From Actinomadura sp. NBRC 104412 (GTDB taxonomy: Bacteria; Actinomycetota; Actinomycetes; Streptosporangiales; Streptosporangiaceae): a stretch of DNA of 64,000 bases. The stretch spans positions 18,202-82,201 of the forward strand of contig NZ_BSTM01000031.1 in the NCBI RefSeq assembly GCF_030269515.1, written 5' to 3'. The notes beneath the pieces are model-generated. The model saw only the letters and a program-made list of their open reading frames with translations, made no database searches and was not told where the DNA came from. Shown piece by piece: positions 37,104-44,762 of this stretch. Numbering within the stretch: the first letter of the stretch is position 1; every line of letters begins with the position of its first letter. Made by a program: the position numbers and the translations under genes.

Positions 37104-37354
37104 CCTGTGTACCCCGCGAACCTCCGGGACGCTTCGTGGCGCCGCCTTCCCTCGTCGCTTCGGTCGCTGGTTCCTTGCTCCCTGCGCTGTTCAGTCCAGG
37201 TGGCGCCGCGCCCCTGCGGCCCGGTCATGCTGTGTTGGCCCGCGTGCCTGCGGGGCGCTTTTAGGCGCCGCCTTCCCTCGTCGCTTCGGTCGCTCGTTCC
37301 TCGCTCCCTGCGCTCCTCAGTCCAGACGGCGCCGCGCCCCTCCGGCCCGCTCAC
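37100..37354 (-). CDS. Repeat-derived ORF (2 x 42 residues) bridging livH and livM
   Basis: This 84-residue frame exactly fills the livH-livM gap. Its GTG overlaps the livH stop (GTGA, 37354-37351) and its TGA overlaps the livM ATG (ATGA, 37103-37100). It consists of two tandem 42-residue units, starting MSGPEGRGAVWTEERRERG and MTGPQGRGATWTEQRREQG, both continuing GTSDRSDEGRRR. The very basic, low-complexity product is unlikely to have a folded function. Translation through it may keep livM coupled to livH. It may be best seen as a translated spacer rather than a gene. Confidence 0.45.
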   Translation of the reverse strand: MSGPEGRGAVWTEERRERGTSDRSDEGRRRLKAPRRHAGQHSMTGPQGRGATWTEQRREQGTSDRSDEGRRRHEASRRFAGYTG

Positions 37355-37358
37355 GCTC
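37138..37358. repeat. Tandem direct repeat, period 126 bases, between livH and livM
   Basis: Two copies of about 95 well-matched bases (about 37138-37232 and 37264-37358) start GGCGCCGCCTTCCCTCGTCG and continue CTTCGGTCGCTsGTTCCTyG. The period of 126 bases is 42 codons, so the reading frame is preserved. Between the copies lies CATGCTGTGTT, the same junction motif seen in the livF repeats. The second copy runs into the last codons of livH. Confidence 0.9.
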
Positions 37359-38232
37359 TCTCCACCGCCGCTCGGCCGAACAGGCCCTGGGGGCGCAGCA
37401 GCAGGACGCCGAGGATGACGGCCAGCGGTACGCCGATCTTCAGGTCGGAGCCGATGAAGCCGACATAGGCGCCCGCCAGGGTCTCCGCGATACCGACGAT
37501 CAGGCCGCCGACGACAGCGCCCATGGGGCTGTCGAAGCCGCCCAGTGTCGCCGCCGCGAACGCGTAGATCAGGACGCCGCCCATCATGTTCGGCTCAAGG
37601 AACAGCAGCGGCGCCACCAGCACGCCGGACACCGCGCCGACCATCGCGGCCAGGCCCCAGCCGAGCGCCAGCGTCCAGCCGACCCGGATGCCGACCAGCC
37701 GCGCCGAGTCGGGGTTGGTGGCCACCGCGCGCATCCCAAGGCCGATCTTGGTGTACTGGAACAGCAGGTAGAGCAGGCCCATCACGGCCCCGACCACGGC
37801 GAGGACGCCCAGCGTCGAGTAGGCGACGCTCACCCCGCCCGCCTCCAGCGCGCCGCGCGGGAACGGGTTGGGGAAGTCCTTGATGAGGAACGTCCAGATC
37901 CAGCCGGCCGCGGCGTTGACGAAGATGAACAGCCCCACCGTGACGATCACCACGGTCAGCTCCGGCGCCCCCTCCACCGGACGGATGATCACGCGTTCGA
38001 TCGCCATCCCGCCGAGGAAGGAGATGGCCAGGGTGAGCACGAGCGCCAGCCAGAACGGCATCCCGCCGTCCACGAACTGCCAGGCGATGTAGGTCGCGAA
38101 CATCGCCAGCTCGCCCTGCGCGAAGTTGACGATACCGGTGAACTGGTAGATCAGCACCAGGGCGAGCGCCAGGCTGGCATAGATCGCGCCGGCGCCGAGC
38201 CCCTCGACGATCTGCTGCAGGAAGTCGGTCAT
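37351..38232 (-). CDS. livH: Branched-chain amino acid type ABC transporter permease LivH
   Basis: This 293-residue permease has DFLQQIVEGLGAGAIYASLA, TGIVNFAQGELAMFATYIAW, MRAVATNPDSARLVGIRVGW and FGRAAVERA at its end, the standard LivH pattern. ATG at 38232 follows the livF stop by 2 bases. The 3' end falls in the downstream direct repeat, so its final residues may have been shaped by that element. Confidence 0.95.
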   Translation of the reverse strand: MTDFLQQIVEGLGAGAIYASLALALVLIYQFTGIVNFAQGELAMFATYIAWQFVDGGMPFWLALVLTLAISFLGGMAIERVIIRPVEGAPELTVVIVTVGLFIFVNAAAGWIWTFLIKDFPNPFPRGALEAGGVSVAYSTLGVLAVVGAVMGLLYLLFQYTKIGLGMRAVATNPDSARLVGIRVGWTLALGWGLAAMVGAVSGVLVAPLLFLEPNMMGGVLIYAFAAATLGGFDSPMGAVVGGLIVGIAETLAGAYVGFIGSDLKIGVPLAVILGVLLLRPQGLFGRAAVERA

Positions 38233-38234
38233 GC

Positions 38235-39275
38235 CTAGATCCGGTATCCGAGGTAGGACTGGGCGACCTGCTCGTCCGCGCGGATGTCGGCCGCCGAGCC
38301 CGACAGCACGATCCGGCCGGTCTCCAGCACGTGCGCCTGATCGGCGATGTCCAGCGCCAGATGGGCGTTCTGCTCGACCACGACCACGGTGGTGCGCTCC
38401 TCCCGGTTGATCGACTGCACGATGCCGAACAGCTCCCTGGTCACCATCGGGGCCAGTCCCAGGGACGGCTCGTCCAGAAGCATCAGCCGGGGCCGCAGCA
38501 TCAGCCCGCGGCCGATCGCGAGCATCTGCTGCTCACCGCCGCTGAGACTGCCCGCCGCCTGCTTCAGCCGTCGCTTCAGGACGGGGAAGTGGCCGTACAC
38601 GCGCTCCAGGTCGGCCTGGACGGCGGCCCGGTCGCGCCGCGCGAACGCGCCGAGCCGCAGGTTCTCCTCGACGGTCAGCGGCATGAACGTCCCGCGTCCT
38701 TCCGGGACGTGCGCGACACCGAGCCGGGCCACGGCGTCGGGGGAACGCCCGGAGAGCGAGACGCCGTCGAGCCGCACGCTGCCGCGCCCCTTGACGACAC
38801 CGCTCAGGGCGCGCAGGAGGGTGGTCTTGCCCGCGCCGTTCGGCCCGAGGATCGCGCAGATCTCGCCCTCCCCGACCGAAAGGCTGATGCCTTCCAGAAC
38901 GCGCACCGCCCCGTACCCGGCGTGCAGGTCCTCGACGACCAGGAACGCACCCGCGGAATCCCTCTTCTCCGCGCCCTCATCCGCCGCCGCAGGCTTGTGC
39001 TCGCTGTGCTCGCTCATGCCATCGACCGCCGCAGGCTCGTGCTCGTTCATGCTGTGTTTGTCCTGAGGGGACGACCCCCCGGCAACCGCCGCAGGCATGA
39101 ACTCGCTTCGCTCGTTCATGCTGTGTTTTTTCTGGGGGGTCGACCCCCCAGACCCCCCGGCAACCGCCGCAGGCATGAACTCGCTTCGCTCGTTCATGCT
39201 GTGTTTCTTCTGGGGGGTCGACCCCCCAGACCCCCCGGCAACCGCCGCAGGCATGAACTCGCTTCGCTCGTTCAT
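38235..39275 (-). CDS. livF: Branched-chain amino acid type ABC transporter ATPase LivF with repetitive N-terminal extension
   Basis: The conserved ATPase starts near ALVVEDLHAGYGAVRVLEGI-like sequence at about residue 109. It has Walker A GPNGAGKT, the signature SGGEQQMLAIGRGLMLRPRL, Walker B LMLLDEPSLGLAP and VVVVEQNAHLALDIADQAHV. Before it the frame carries about 86 residues of tandem repeats (two 26-residue units MNERSEFMPAAVAGG..., one 23-residue and one 11-residue derivative). The first ATG (39275) overlaps the livG stop (ATGA), so coupling favours translation of the extension. ATG at 39017 (MSEHSEHKPAAADEG) is the likely ancestral start. Confidence 0.93.
   Translation of the reverse strand: MNERSEFMPAAVAGGSGGSTPQKKHSMNERSEFMPAAVAGGSGGSTPQKKHSMNERSEFMPAAVAGGSSPQDKHSMNEHEPAAVDGMSEHSEHKPAAADEGAEKRDSAGAFLVVEDLHAGYGAVRVLEGISLSVGEGEICAILGPNGAGKTTLLRALSGVVKGRGSVRLDGVSLSGRSPDAVARLGVAHVPEGRGTFMPLTVEENLRLGAFARRDRAAVQADLERVYGHFPVLKRRLKQAAGSLSGGEQQMLAIGRGLMLRPRLMLLDEPSLGLAPMVTRELFGIVQSINREERTTVVVVEQNAHLALDIADQAHVLETGRIVLSGSAADIRADEQVAQSYLGYRI
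39018..39275. repeat. Tandem 78-base repeat at the livG-livF junction
   Basis: There are two nearly identical 78-base units (39198-39275 and 39120-39197, about one base different), a 69-base diverged unit (39051-39119) and a 33-base remnant (39018-39050). Each unit holds a GGGGGGTCGACCCCCC palindrome next to CAGACCCCCCGG, a CTTCGCTCG-type motif and CATGCTGTG. All lengths are multiples of three, so the frame of livF is kept. The units grade from perfect to decayed away from livG, as expected of recent tandem growth on one side. Confidence 0.92.
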
Positions 39276-40030
39276 GCTGCGGTCCCCAAGTACGCCTCGA
39301 TGACGGACGGGTTGCGTTGGACCTCGTCGGGTGGGCCTTCGGCGATCTTGCGGCCGAAGTCGAGGCAGATCACGCGGTCGCAGATGCCCATCACGAAGCC
39401 CATGTGGTGCTCCACCACGATCAGGGTCAGGTCCAGGTCGGCGCGGATGGTCCTGAGCAGGTCGGAGAAGTCGTCGACCTCCGACGAGCTGAGGCCGTTC
39501 ACCGGTTCGTCCAGGAGGAGCAGCCTGGGGTGGACGGCGAGCGCGCGGGCCAGTTCCACCCGTTTGAGCGTCCCGAACGGCAGGCCCGCCGCCGGGTGGT
39601 CGGCGACGTCGGTGAGCTGGAGCCGGTCCAGCACCTCGTCGGCCTCGGCGCGCAGCCGGGCCTCCTCGCGGCGGACGGAGGGCAGCCGCAGGCTCGCGCT
39701 GACGAAGCCGGTGCGGCCGTGGTGGTGCGCGCCGACCATGACGTTGTCACGCACCGTCATCCGCGGGAACAGCCCGAGGTTCTGGAACGTGCGGGCGATG
39801 CCGAGGGCGGCGATCGCGTGCGGAGGCTCGGCCAGGAGGTCGCGCTCCTGGTAGACGACCCGGCCGGAGTTCGCCTCGTACCGGCGGGTCAGGCAGTTGA
39901 ACAGGGTGGTCTTGCCGGCGCCGTTCGGGCCGATCAGTCCCACCATCTCGCCGGGCTCCACGGCGAAGCCGACACCGTCCAGCGCGGTGATGCCACCGAA
40001 GCGAACGGTGAGGTCGTCAACCTCCAGCAT
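39272..40030 (-). CDS. livG: Branched-chain amino acid type ABC transporter ATPase LivG
   Basis: This 252-residue ATPase has Walker A GPNGAGKT (about residue 37), IARTFQNLGLFPRMTVRDNV (Q-loop region), the signature-type segment FGTLKRVELARALAVHPRLL, Walker B LLLDEPVNGLS, and VEHHMGFVMGICDRV (H-loop). In the signature the usual LSGGQQ is replaced by LPFGTLK, a variant common in LivG. ATG at 40030 follows AGGAGG; the longer frame adds 31 residues without homology. It is the first gene of the operon. Confidence 0.95.
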   Translation of the reverse strand: MLEVDDLTVRFGGITALDGVGFAVEPGEMVGLIGPNGAGKTTLFNCLTRRYEANSGRVVYQERDLLAEPPHAIAALGIARTFQNLGLFPRMTVRDNVMVGAHHHGRTGFVSASLRLPSVRREEARLRAEADEVLDRLQLTDVADHPAAGLPFGTLKRVELARALAVHPRLLLLDEPVNGLSSSEVDDFSDLLRTIRADLDLTLIVVEHHMGFVMGICDRVICLDFGRKIAEGPPDEVQRNPSVIEAYLGTAA

Positions 40031-40122
40031 CCGGCCTCCTGCCTTCGGGGTGGTTCGGTGGGACGGCGGAACGAGGTTCTGGAGTAGGGCGTCAGCGTAG
40101 AATCCGCACCTCAGAGAGCACA

Positions 40123-40140
40123 TTGGGCACGAGAACCCAA
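40123..40140. promoter_or_regulatory. Palindrome between livG and the PucR-type regulator
   Basis: TTGGG-N8-CCCAA is a perfect 5-base inverted repeat in the 190-base divergent gap. Position and symmetry suit an operator for the regulator at 40220. No -10/-35 pair is clear beside it. Confidence 0.4.
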
Positions 40141-40219
40141 GATGGGACCGGCGAGTTGTCCGCAGAGAACAGCCCGCGTCTCGGACGTGTCACGGCCCGT
40201 TGACGCCCCGCTCTGTGAC

Positions 40220-41647
40220 ATGGATCATCCGGGCATGTCCGGTGGCTTCAGCACGGGAACGCTCACCGGTGCGGACACGGTCCGTGCCGAACGCTCACGG
40301 ATCCTTGCCGAACTCCTCGATCGAGTCGACGAACTGGCGGAACGGGCGCTCGCCGTGATGTGCACGGAGATCCCCGCGTACGAGGCGCAGGACGCCGGCT
40401 TCCACGCCGACGTGCTGGAGCAGGTGCACCGCCACTACCGCACCAAACTGGCCATCTTCCTCGAAGAGCGCACGGTGACCTTCGAGGACATCGCGTTCAG
40501 CCGGCGCGCGTCGATGCGCCGCGCCCAGGCGGGGTTCGCGCTGGCCGACTACATCAACGCCTTCCGCGTGGGGCAGCAGGTGTTCTGGGAGGCGGTGCTC
40601 GATCACGCGGGCGGGTCGTACGCGGGGCACGAGGCGGCGCTCACGCTGGCGGGGCCACTGATGCGGTACTGCGACTTCGCCAGCACGCACGCCGCCAACG
40701 CGTACATGGAGTTCCAGCAGTACGCGGCGGCCGAGGCCGTACGGGAGAGCCGCGACCTGGTGGAGGTGCTGCTGGCCGGTGAGATGCCGACCCGCGGGCC
40801 GCAGCTCGCCGCCGCGCACGCGCACGGCCTGGTCACCCATCCCCGCGCGCCGCTGATGGTGGTGAGCGCCGTCCTGGTCGGCCAGGACGGTACGGCGGCG
40901 ACGTCCCGCCCCAGCGCCTCGCCGGGGAACGGCGCGGACGCGCGGCACGCGGCGTGCGCGGCGATCGCCCGCACCGGTGTGAACGGGCGCCGGACGCTGT
41001 CGGTGGTCCGCCAGTCGGAGATCGTCGCGGTGCCCGCGCTGGGACCGGGAGGCGACCCCGAGGAGCTGTGCGACCGGTTCCAGGAGGTGCAGGCGAACCT
41101 GCTGGCCGAGGGGATCGCGCTGGCCGTGGGGATCAGCACCGTGGTCGAGGGCGTGGAGGAGATCCCGCGCGCCTATCACGAGGCGCGGGCGGTGCTGGAG
41201 TTCCTGCCGGAGGACGGCGGGGTGGCGGCGCTGCCCCGCATCAGCCCGTTCGAGTACATGGCGATGCGTGCCGACGACACCGCGCGCCACCTCGTGGATC
41301 CGCGCATCACCGGGCTGCTGGCCGAGGACCGGGCCCGCGGCGGCGTGCTCACCGCCACCATCAGGGCGTTCGCGTCCGCCGACCTCAACCTGCGCGCCGC
41401 GGCCGAGCGGTTGCAGATTCACCACAACACCGCCCAGTACCGGCTGCGCCGCATCCAGGAACGCACCGGCCGCAACCTGCGGCACATCACCGACCTGGTC
41501 GACCTGCTGGTGGCGATCGCCCTTCAGGACGCGCTACCCCCGGGGACCGCCCCTGGGACCAACTCCGCGCGGCAAAGACTGGTTTCCGCGACCAATGAGA
41601 GCCATGGGACGGCCGACATAACGTCGCATCATGACCCAGCGAAATGA
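40220..41647 (+). CDS. PucR/CdaR-type helix-turn-helix regulator
   Basis: This regulator is about 475 residues long. The N-terminal RsbT-type/PucR region contains RILAELLDRVDELAERALAV and SMRRAQAGFALADYINAFRV. The middle is a GGDEF-like CdaR region with LAVGISTVVEGVEEIPRAYH. The C-terminal PucR helix-turn-helix reads TIRAFASADLNLRAAAERLQ, IHHNTAQYRLRRIQERTGRN. ATG at 40220 is chosen; ATG at 40235 and the longer frame from 40142 are alternatives, as no ribosome site decides. It is divergent from the liv operon and probably regulates uptake and metabolism of its substrate, possibly with the acyl-CoA ligase downstream. Confidence 0.88.
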   Translation: MDHPGMSGGFSTGTLTGADTVRAERSRILAELLDRVDELAERALAVMCTEIPAYEAQDAGFHADVLEQVHRHYRTKLAIFLEERTVTFEDIAFSRRASMRRAQAGFALADYINAFRVGQQVFWEAVLDHAGGSYAGHEAALTLAGPLMRYCDFASTHAANAYMEFQQYAAAEAVRESRDLVEVLLAGEMPTRGPQLAAAHAHGLVTHPRAPLMVVSAVLVGQDGTAATSRPSASPGNGADARHAACAAIARTGVNGRRTLSVVRQSEIVAVPALGPGGDPEELCDRFQEVQANLLAEGIALAVGISTVVEGVEEIPRAYHEARAVLEFLPEDGGVAALPRISPFEYMAMRADDTARHLVDPRITGLLAEDRARGGVLTATIRAFASADLNLRAAAERLQIHHNTAQYRLRRIQERTGRNLRHITDLVDLLVAIALQDALPPGTAPGTNSARQRLVSATNESHGTADITSHHDPAK

Positions 41648-41659
41648 GCTCCTGATCCC

Positions 41660-41852
41660 AGTGGTGACCGGGGGCGCGGGGGGCGTAGCCCCCGGACGGG
41701 GGTGCAGGGGGCGGAGCCCCTTGCCGGGGGTGTTGGGGGCGGAGCCCCTGACCGCGGCGAAGAGGCCGTGGCCTGGAGCGAGTTCTGCGAGCGGAGGGAC
41801 GCGGCCGCCGCGTCCCCGGGGGGTGTGGGGGGTCGCCCCCCCACACGACAAC
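41660..41852. repeat. Cluster of G/C-run palindromes upstream of the acyl-CoA ligase
   Basis: Short palindromes of the type GGGGGCGTAGCCCCC, GGGGGCGGAGCCCC (twice) and GGGTGTGGGGGGTCGCCCCC follow one another. The last element, with CCACACGACAAC, is the inverted near-identical copy of 63104-63139 (about 34 bases, one G-run difference). The cluster ends 5 bases before the ATG at 41857, leaving no room for a normal ribosome site outside the repeat. Confidence 0.85.
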
Positions 41853-41856
41853 AGCC

Positions 41857-43488
41857 ATGAACCTCGCTGACCGGTTGCGCATCGGCGCCGGGCGGCACGG
41901 CGGCAAGACCGCCCTCACGCTGGACCGGGCGGCGCTGAGCTACCGGGCGCTGGAGGTCATGAGCGCAAGGGTGGGCGCGCTGCTGCGCCGCCGCGGCATC
42001 GGCCCCGGCGACCGGATCGCCGTGATGCTCCCGAACGTGCCCGAGTTCGCGGTGGTCTACTACGGGTTACTGCGGATCGGGGCCGTGGTCGTCCCGCTCG
42101 ACCCGCTGCTGAAGCGCCGGGAGATCGCCGCGTATCTGGGGGACTGCGAGGCCCGGCTGGTGATCGCCTGGCATGCGTACGCCGAGACCGTGGAGGCGGG
42201 CACGGCGGGCACCCGCGCCGACTTCCTGTTCGTGGTGCCCGAGGAGTTCCAGCGGTTGCTGCGCGGCGTGGCGCCCGAGCACGACATCGCGCCCATGTCC
42301 GGGGACGAGACCGCCGTCATCCTCTACAGCGCCGGGACGTCCGGGAGGGCCAAGGGCATCGAGCTGACCCACGCCAACCTCGGGGGCAACGCGGCCACGG
42401 TGGCTCACATGCACGCGCTCGGTGTGGACGACGTCGTGCTGGGAGCGCTCCCCTTGTACCACGCGTTCGGGCAGACCTGTTCGCTGAACGCCACCATCTA
42501 CGCGGGCGGGCGGCTGACGCTGCTGCCGCGTTTCGAGGCGTCGCGCGCCCTTGAAGTGATCAGGCGGGACGGGGTGACGGTGTTCCAGGGCGTGCCCTCG
42601 ATGTACATCGCGCTGCTCGACCAGCCGGGCGTGTCGGACCTGTCGCTGCTGCGGCTGTGCGTGAGCGGCGGCGCGGCGATGCCGGTGGACGTGCTGCGCG
42701 CGTACGAGGAGCGGTTCGGCGTGCAGATCATCGAGGGTTACGGGCTGAGCGAGACCTCGCCGGTCAGCGCGTCCAACCGGGGCGGCGCGGGACGGCGGCC
42801 CGGCTCGATCGGCCTGCCCATCCGGGACGTGCGGATGAAGGTGGTCGGCGAGGACGGCTGCGAGCTGCCGGCCGGGGAGATCGGCGAGATCGTGGTGCGC
42901 GGCCCCAATGTCATGAAGGGCTACTGGAACGACCCCGAGGCCACCGCGCACGCGGTCAGGGACGGCTGGTTCCACACCGGCGACCTGGGGCGGATGGACG
43001 AGGACGGGTTCTTCTTCCTGGTCGACCGGCGCCGCGACGTGATCATCCGCGGTGGCTACACGGTGTACCCGCGGGAGGTCGAGGAGGTGCTGTACGAGCA
43101 TCCGGCCGTCCGCCAGGCGGCCGTGGTCGGCGTCGCGCATCCCGAACTGGGCGAGGAGGTCGCCGCGTGCGTGGCGGTGCGCGCCCCGGTCGGCCCGGAC
43201 GAGCTGCGCGCCTTCGTGCGGGAACGCGTCGCCGCCTACAAGTACCCCCGGCAGGTCTGGTTCGTGGACGAGCTCCCGACCAGCCCCACCGGCAAGATCC
43301 TCAAACGCCGTCTCGGGCTGCCGCCGTCCGGGGCGGCGGCCACCACCCCCCAAGGAGGTGACGGCCATGAGCCGTCCTGTTCACCGGCGACAACGGGCAC
43401 ACGCGCGGAGGGCGAGGCGGTGCCTGGCAGTGCTCTGCGGCCTGACCTTGGCTATCGCGGGCGCGGCGCCGGTGGCGGCCCAGGGTAG
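41857..43488 (+). CDS. Acyl-CoA synthetase / AMP-dependent ligase
   Basis: This is a 543-residue adenylate-forming enzyme. Motifs are VILYSAGTSGRAKGIELTHA (P-loop), IIEGYGLSETSPVSAS, FHTGDLGRMDEDGFFFLVDR, DVIIRGGYTVYPREVEEVLY and the catalytic Lys in TGKILKRRLGLPP. It activates a carboxylic acid, probably a fatty or aromatic acid, to its CoA ester. The last 40 residues (Gly/Ala/Pro-rich) have no homology and arise because the frame runs 122 bases into the next gene. The start directly abuts the repeat cluster, with no clear ribosome site. Confidence 0.93.
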   Translation: MNLADRLRIGAGRHGGKTALTLDRAALSYRALEVMSARVGALLRRRGIGPGDRIAVMLPNVPEFAVVYYGLLRIGAVVVPLDPLLKRREIAAYLGDCEARLVIAWHAYAETVEAGTAGTRADFLFVVPEEFQRLLRGVAPEHDIAPMSGDETAVILYSAGTSGRAKGIELTHANLGGNAATVAHMHALGVDDVVLGALPLYHAFGQTCSLNATIYAGGRLTLLPRFEASRALEVIRRDGVTVFQGVPSMYIALLDQPGVSDLSLLRLCVSGGAAMPVDVLRAYEERFGVQIIEGYGLSETSPVSASNRGGAGRRPGSIGLPIRDVRMKVVGEDGCELPAGEIGEIVVRGPNVMKGYWNDPEATAHAVRDGWFHTGDLGRMDEDGFFFLVDRRRDVIIRGGYTVYPREVEEVLYEHPAVRQAAVVGVAHPELGEEVAACVAVRAPVGPDELRAFVRERVAAYKYPRQVWFVDELPTSPTGKILKRRLGLPPSGAAATTPQGGDGHEPSCSPATTGTRAEGEAVPGSALRPDLGYRGRGAGGGPG

Positions 43489-44758
43489 GCCGCACGACCC
43501 CGTACCGGACGACCAGCCGCTTCCCGGGTACACGATCAATAATCCGCCGCTGGCCCCGCTGGTCGTGGACGGACGACAGGCGCGCGTGCTTCAGGGGACG
43601 ACCGGGCATGCCGCGTACATCATCGAAGTGCCGGCGCGGTGGAACGGGCAGCTCGTGATGTGGGCGCACGGGTTCGTCGGCGAGTCCAGGGTGCTGTCTC
43701 CGGAGCCGCCCGCGTTCGGGTTGCGGCAGAAGCTGGTGAGCCAGGGGTTCGCGTGGGCGTCGTCGTCGTACTACGCCAACGACTACGACGTGAAGGCCGG
43801 TGTCCTGAGCACCCGGCATCTCGCCGACCGTTTCGCGCGTCTCGTGGGCAAGCCGAAGAAGCGGTTCATCATGGGCGTGTCGATGGGCGGCCATATCACG
43901 GGACGGTCGATCGAGGAGTACCCGGGCTACTACGAGGCCGCGATGCCGATGTGCGGAGTGATGGGCGACCACGGCCTGTTCGACTTCTTCCTCGACTTCC
44001 AGGTGGTCGCGCAGGATCTGGCGGACCTGCCCGCCTATCCCGTCCCGGCGGACTACCAGACGGTGGTCGTCCCGAAGATCCAGGCGGCGCTCGGCCTGAC
44101 CGGGCTCACCCCGACCGGCCCCGACACCACCAACGCGCTGGGCAAGCAGTTCCGCTCGATCGTGATCAACCGGAGCGGCGGGCCGCGGCCCGGCGACGCG
44201 GCCGCGTTCGCGAACTGGTACCGCTTCCTGTTCGGGCTGGCCACGCCGCGGCTCCCCGACGGCACCCTGGCGCAGGAGCCCGAGCAGGTCGCGACGAACC
44301 TTCGCACCCGGTACGTCCCGGACAAGCCGGTGAACGTCAACAGGACCGTGCAGCGGGTCCGTCCCGCCGAGCCGGGGTTCCGCTTCACCCGGAGGCTGAC
44401 CGAGAACCCGAGCATCTCGGGACGGCTGAGCGTGCCCGTCCTGTCCCTGCACAACCTCGGGGACCTGTTCGTGCCGTTCTCGATGGAGCAGCTCTACCGT
44501 GACGACGTGGCCCGCCACGGCCGCACCAGGCTGCTCGTGCAGCGCGCCATCCGCGCCGCGGGCCACTGCGAGTTCTCGCCGAAGGAGGCGGGCGACGCCT
44601 GGGACGACCTGGTCCGCTGGGAACGGTACGGCGTGCGCCCGCCGGGCGACGACGTGAAGACCCGCGGTGTCGTTGCGGACCCCGCCTACGGCTGCCGCTT
44701 CACCGATCCCGCCGCCCGGAACACCGGCACCCGGCCGCTCTACCCGGCGTGCCCGTGA
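43367..44758 (+). CDS. Secreted alpha/beta hydrolase
   Basis: This 463-residue exported protein has a signal peptide with an Arg-rich start and the core CLAVLCGLTLAIAGAAPVAA. The hydrolase fold shows the nucleophile elbow GVSMGG in KRFIMGVSMGGHITGRSIEE, the oxyanion region VMWAHGFVGES, and a late acidic/His segment (LSLHNLGDLFVPFSMEQLY and RAAGHCEFSPKEAGDAWDDL) that supplies Asp and His. The substrate is unknown. ATG at 43367 has an ideal AAGGAGGTGA site inside the 3' end of the ligase gene, so the two genes overlap by 122 bases and are co-transcribed. Confidence 0.85.
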   Translation: MSRPVHRRQRAHARRARRCLAVLCGLTLAIAGAAPVAAQGRPHDPVPDDQPLPGYTINNPPLAPLVVDGRQARVLQGTTGHAAYIIEVPARWNGQLVMWAHGFVGESRVLSPEPPAFGLRQKLVSQGFAWASSSYYANDYDVKAGVLSTRHLADRFARLVGKPKKRFIMGVSMGGHITGRSIEEYPGYYEAAMPMCGVMGDHGLFDFFLDFQVVAQDLADLPAYPVPADYQTVVVPKIQAALGLTGLTPTGPDTTNALGKQFRSIVINRSGGPRPGDAAAFANWYRFLFGLATPRLPDGTLAQEPEQVATNLRTRYVPDKPVNVNRTVQRVRPAEPGFRFTRRLTENPSISGRLSVPVLSLHNLGDLFVPFSMEQLYRDDVARHGRTRLLVQRAIRAAGHCEFSPKEAGDAWDDLVRWERYGVRPPGDDVKTRGVVADPAYGCRFTDPAARNTGTRPLYPACP

Positions 44759-44762
44759 CCGG

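Noticed and set aside
37138..39275. CRISPR-like array in the liv region because of regular repeats
   Set aside because: Only two to four units, spacers absent, units are coding-frame multiples; not a CRISPR array.
41487..41918. Minus-strand frames across the repeat before the ligase
   Set aside because: Produced by G/C-run palindromes; no ribosome site and no homology.
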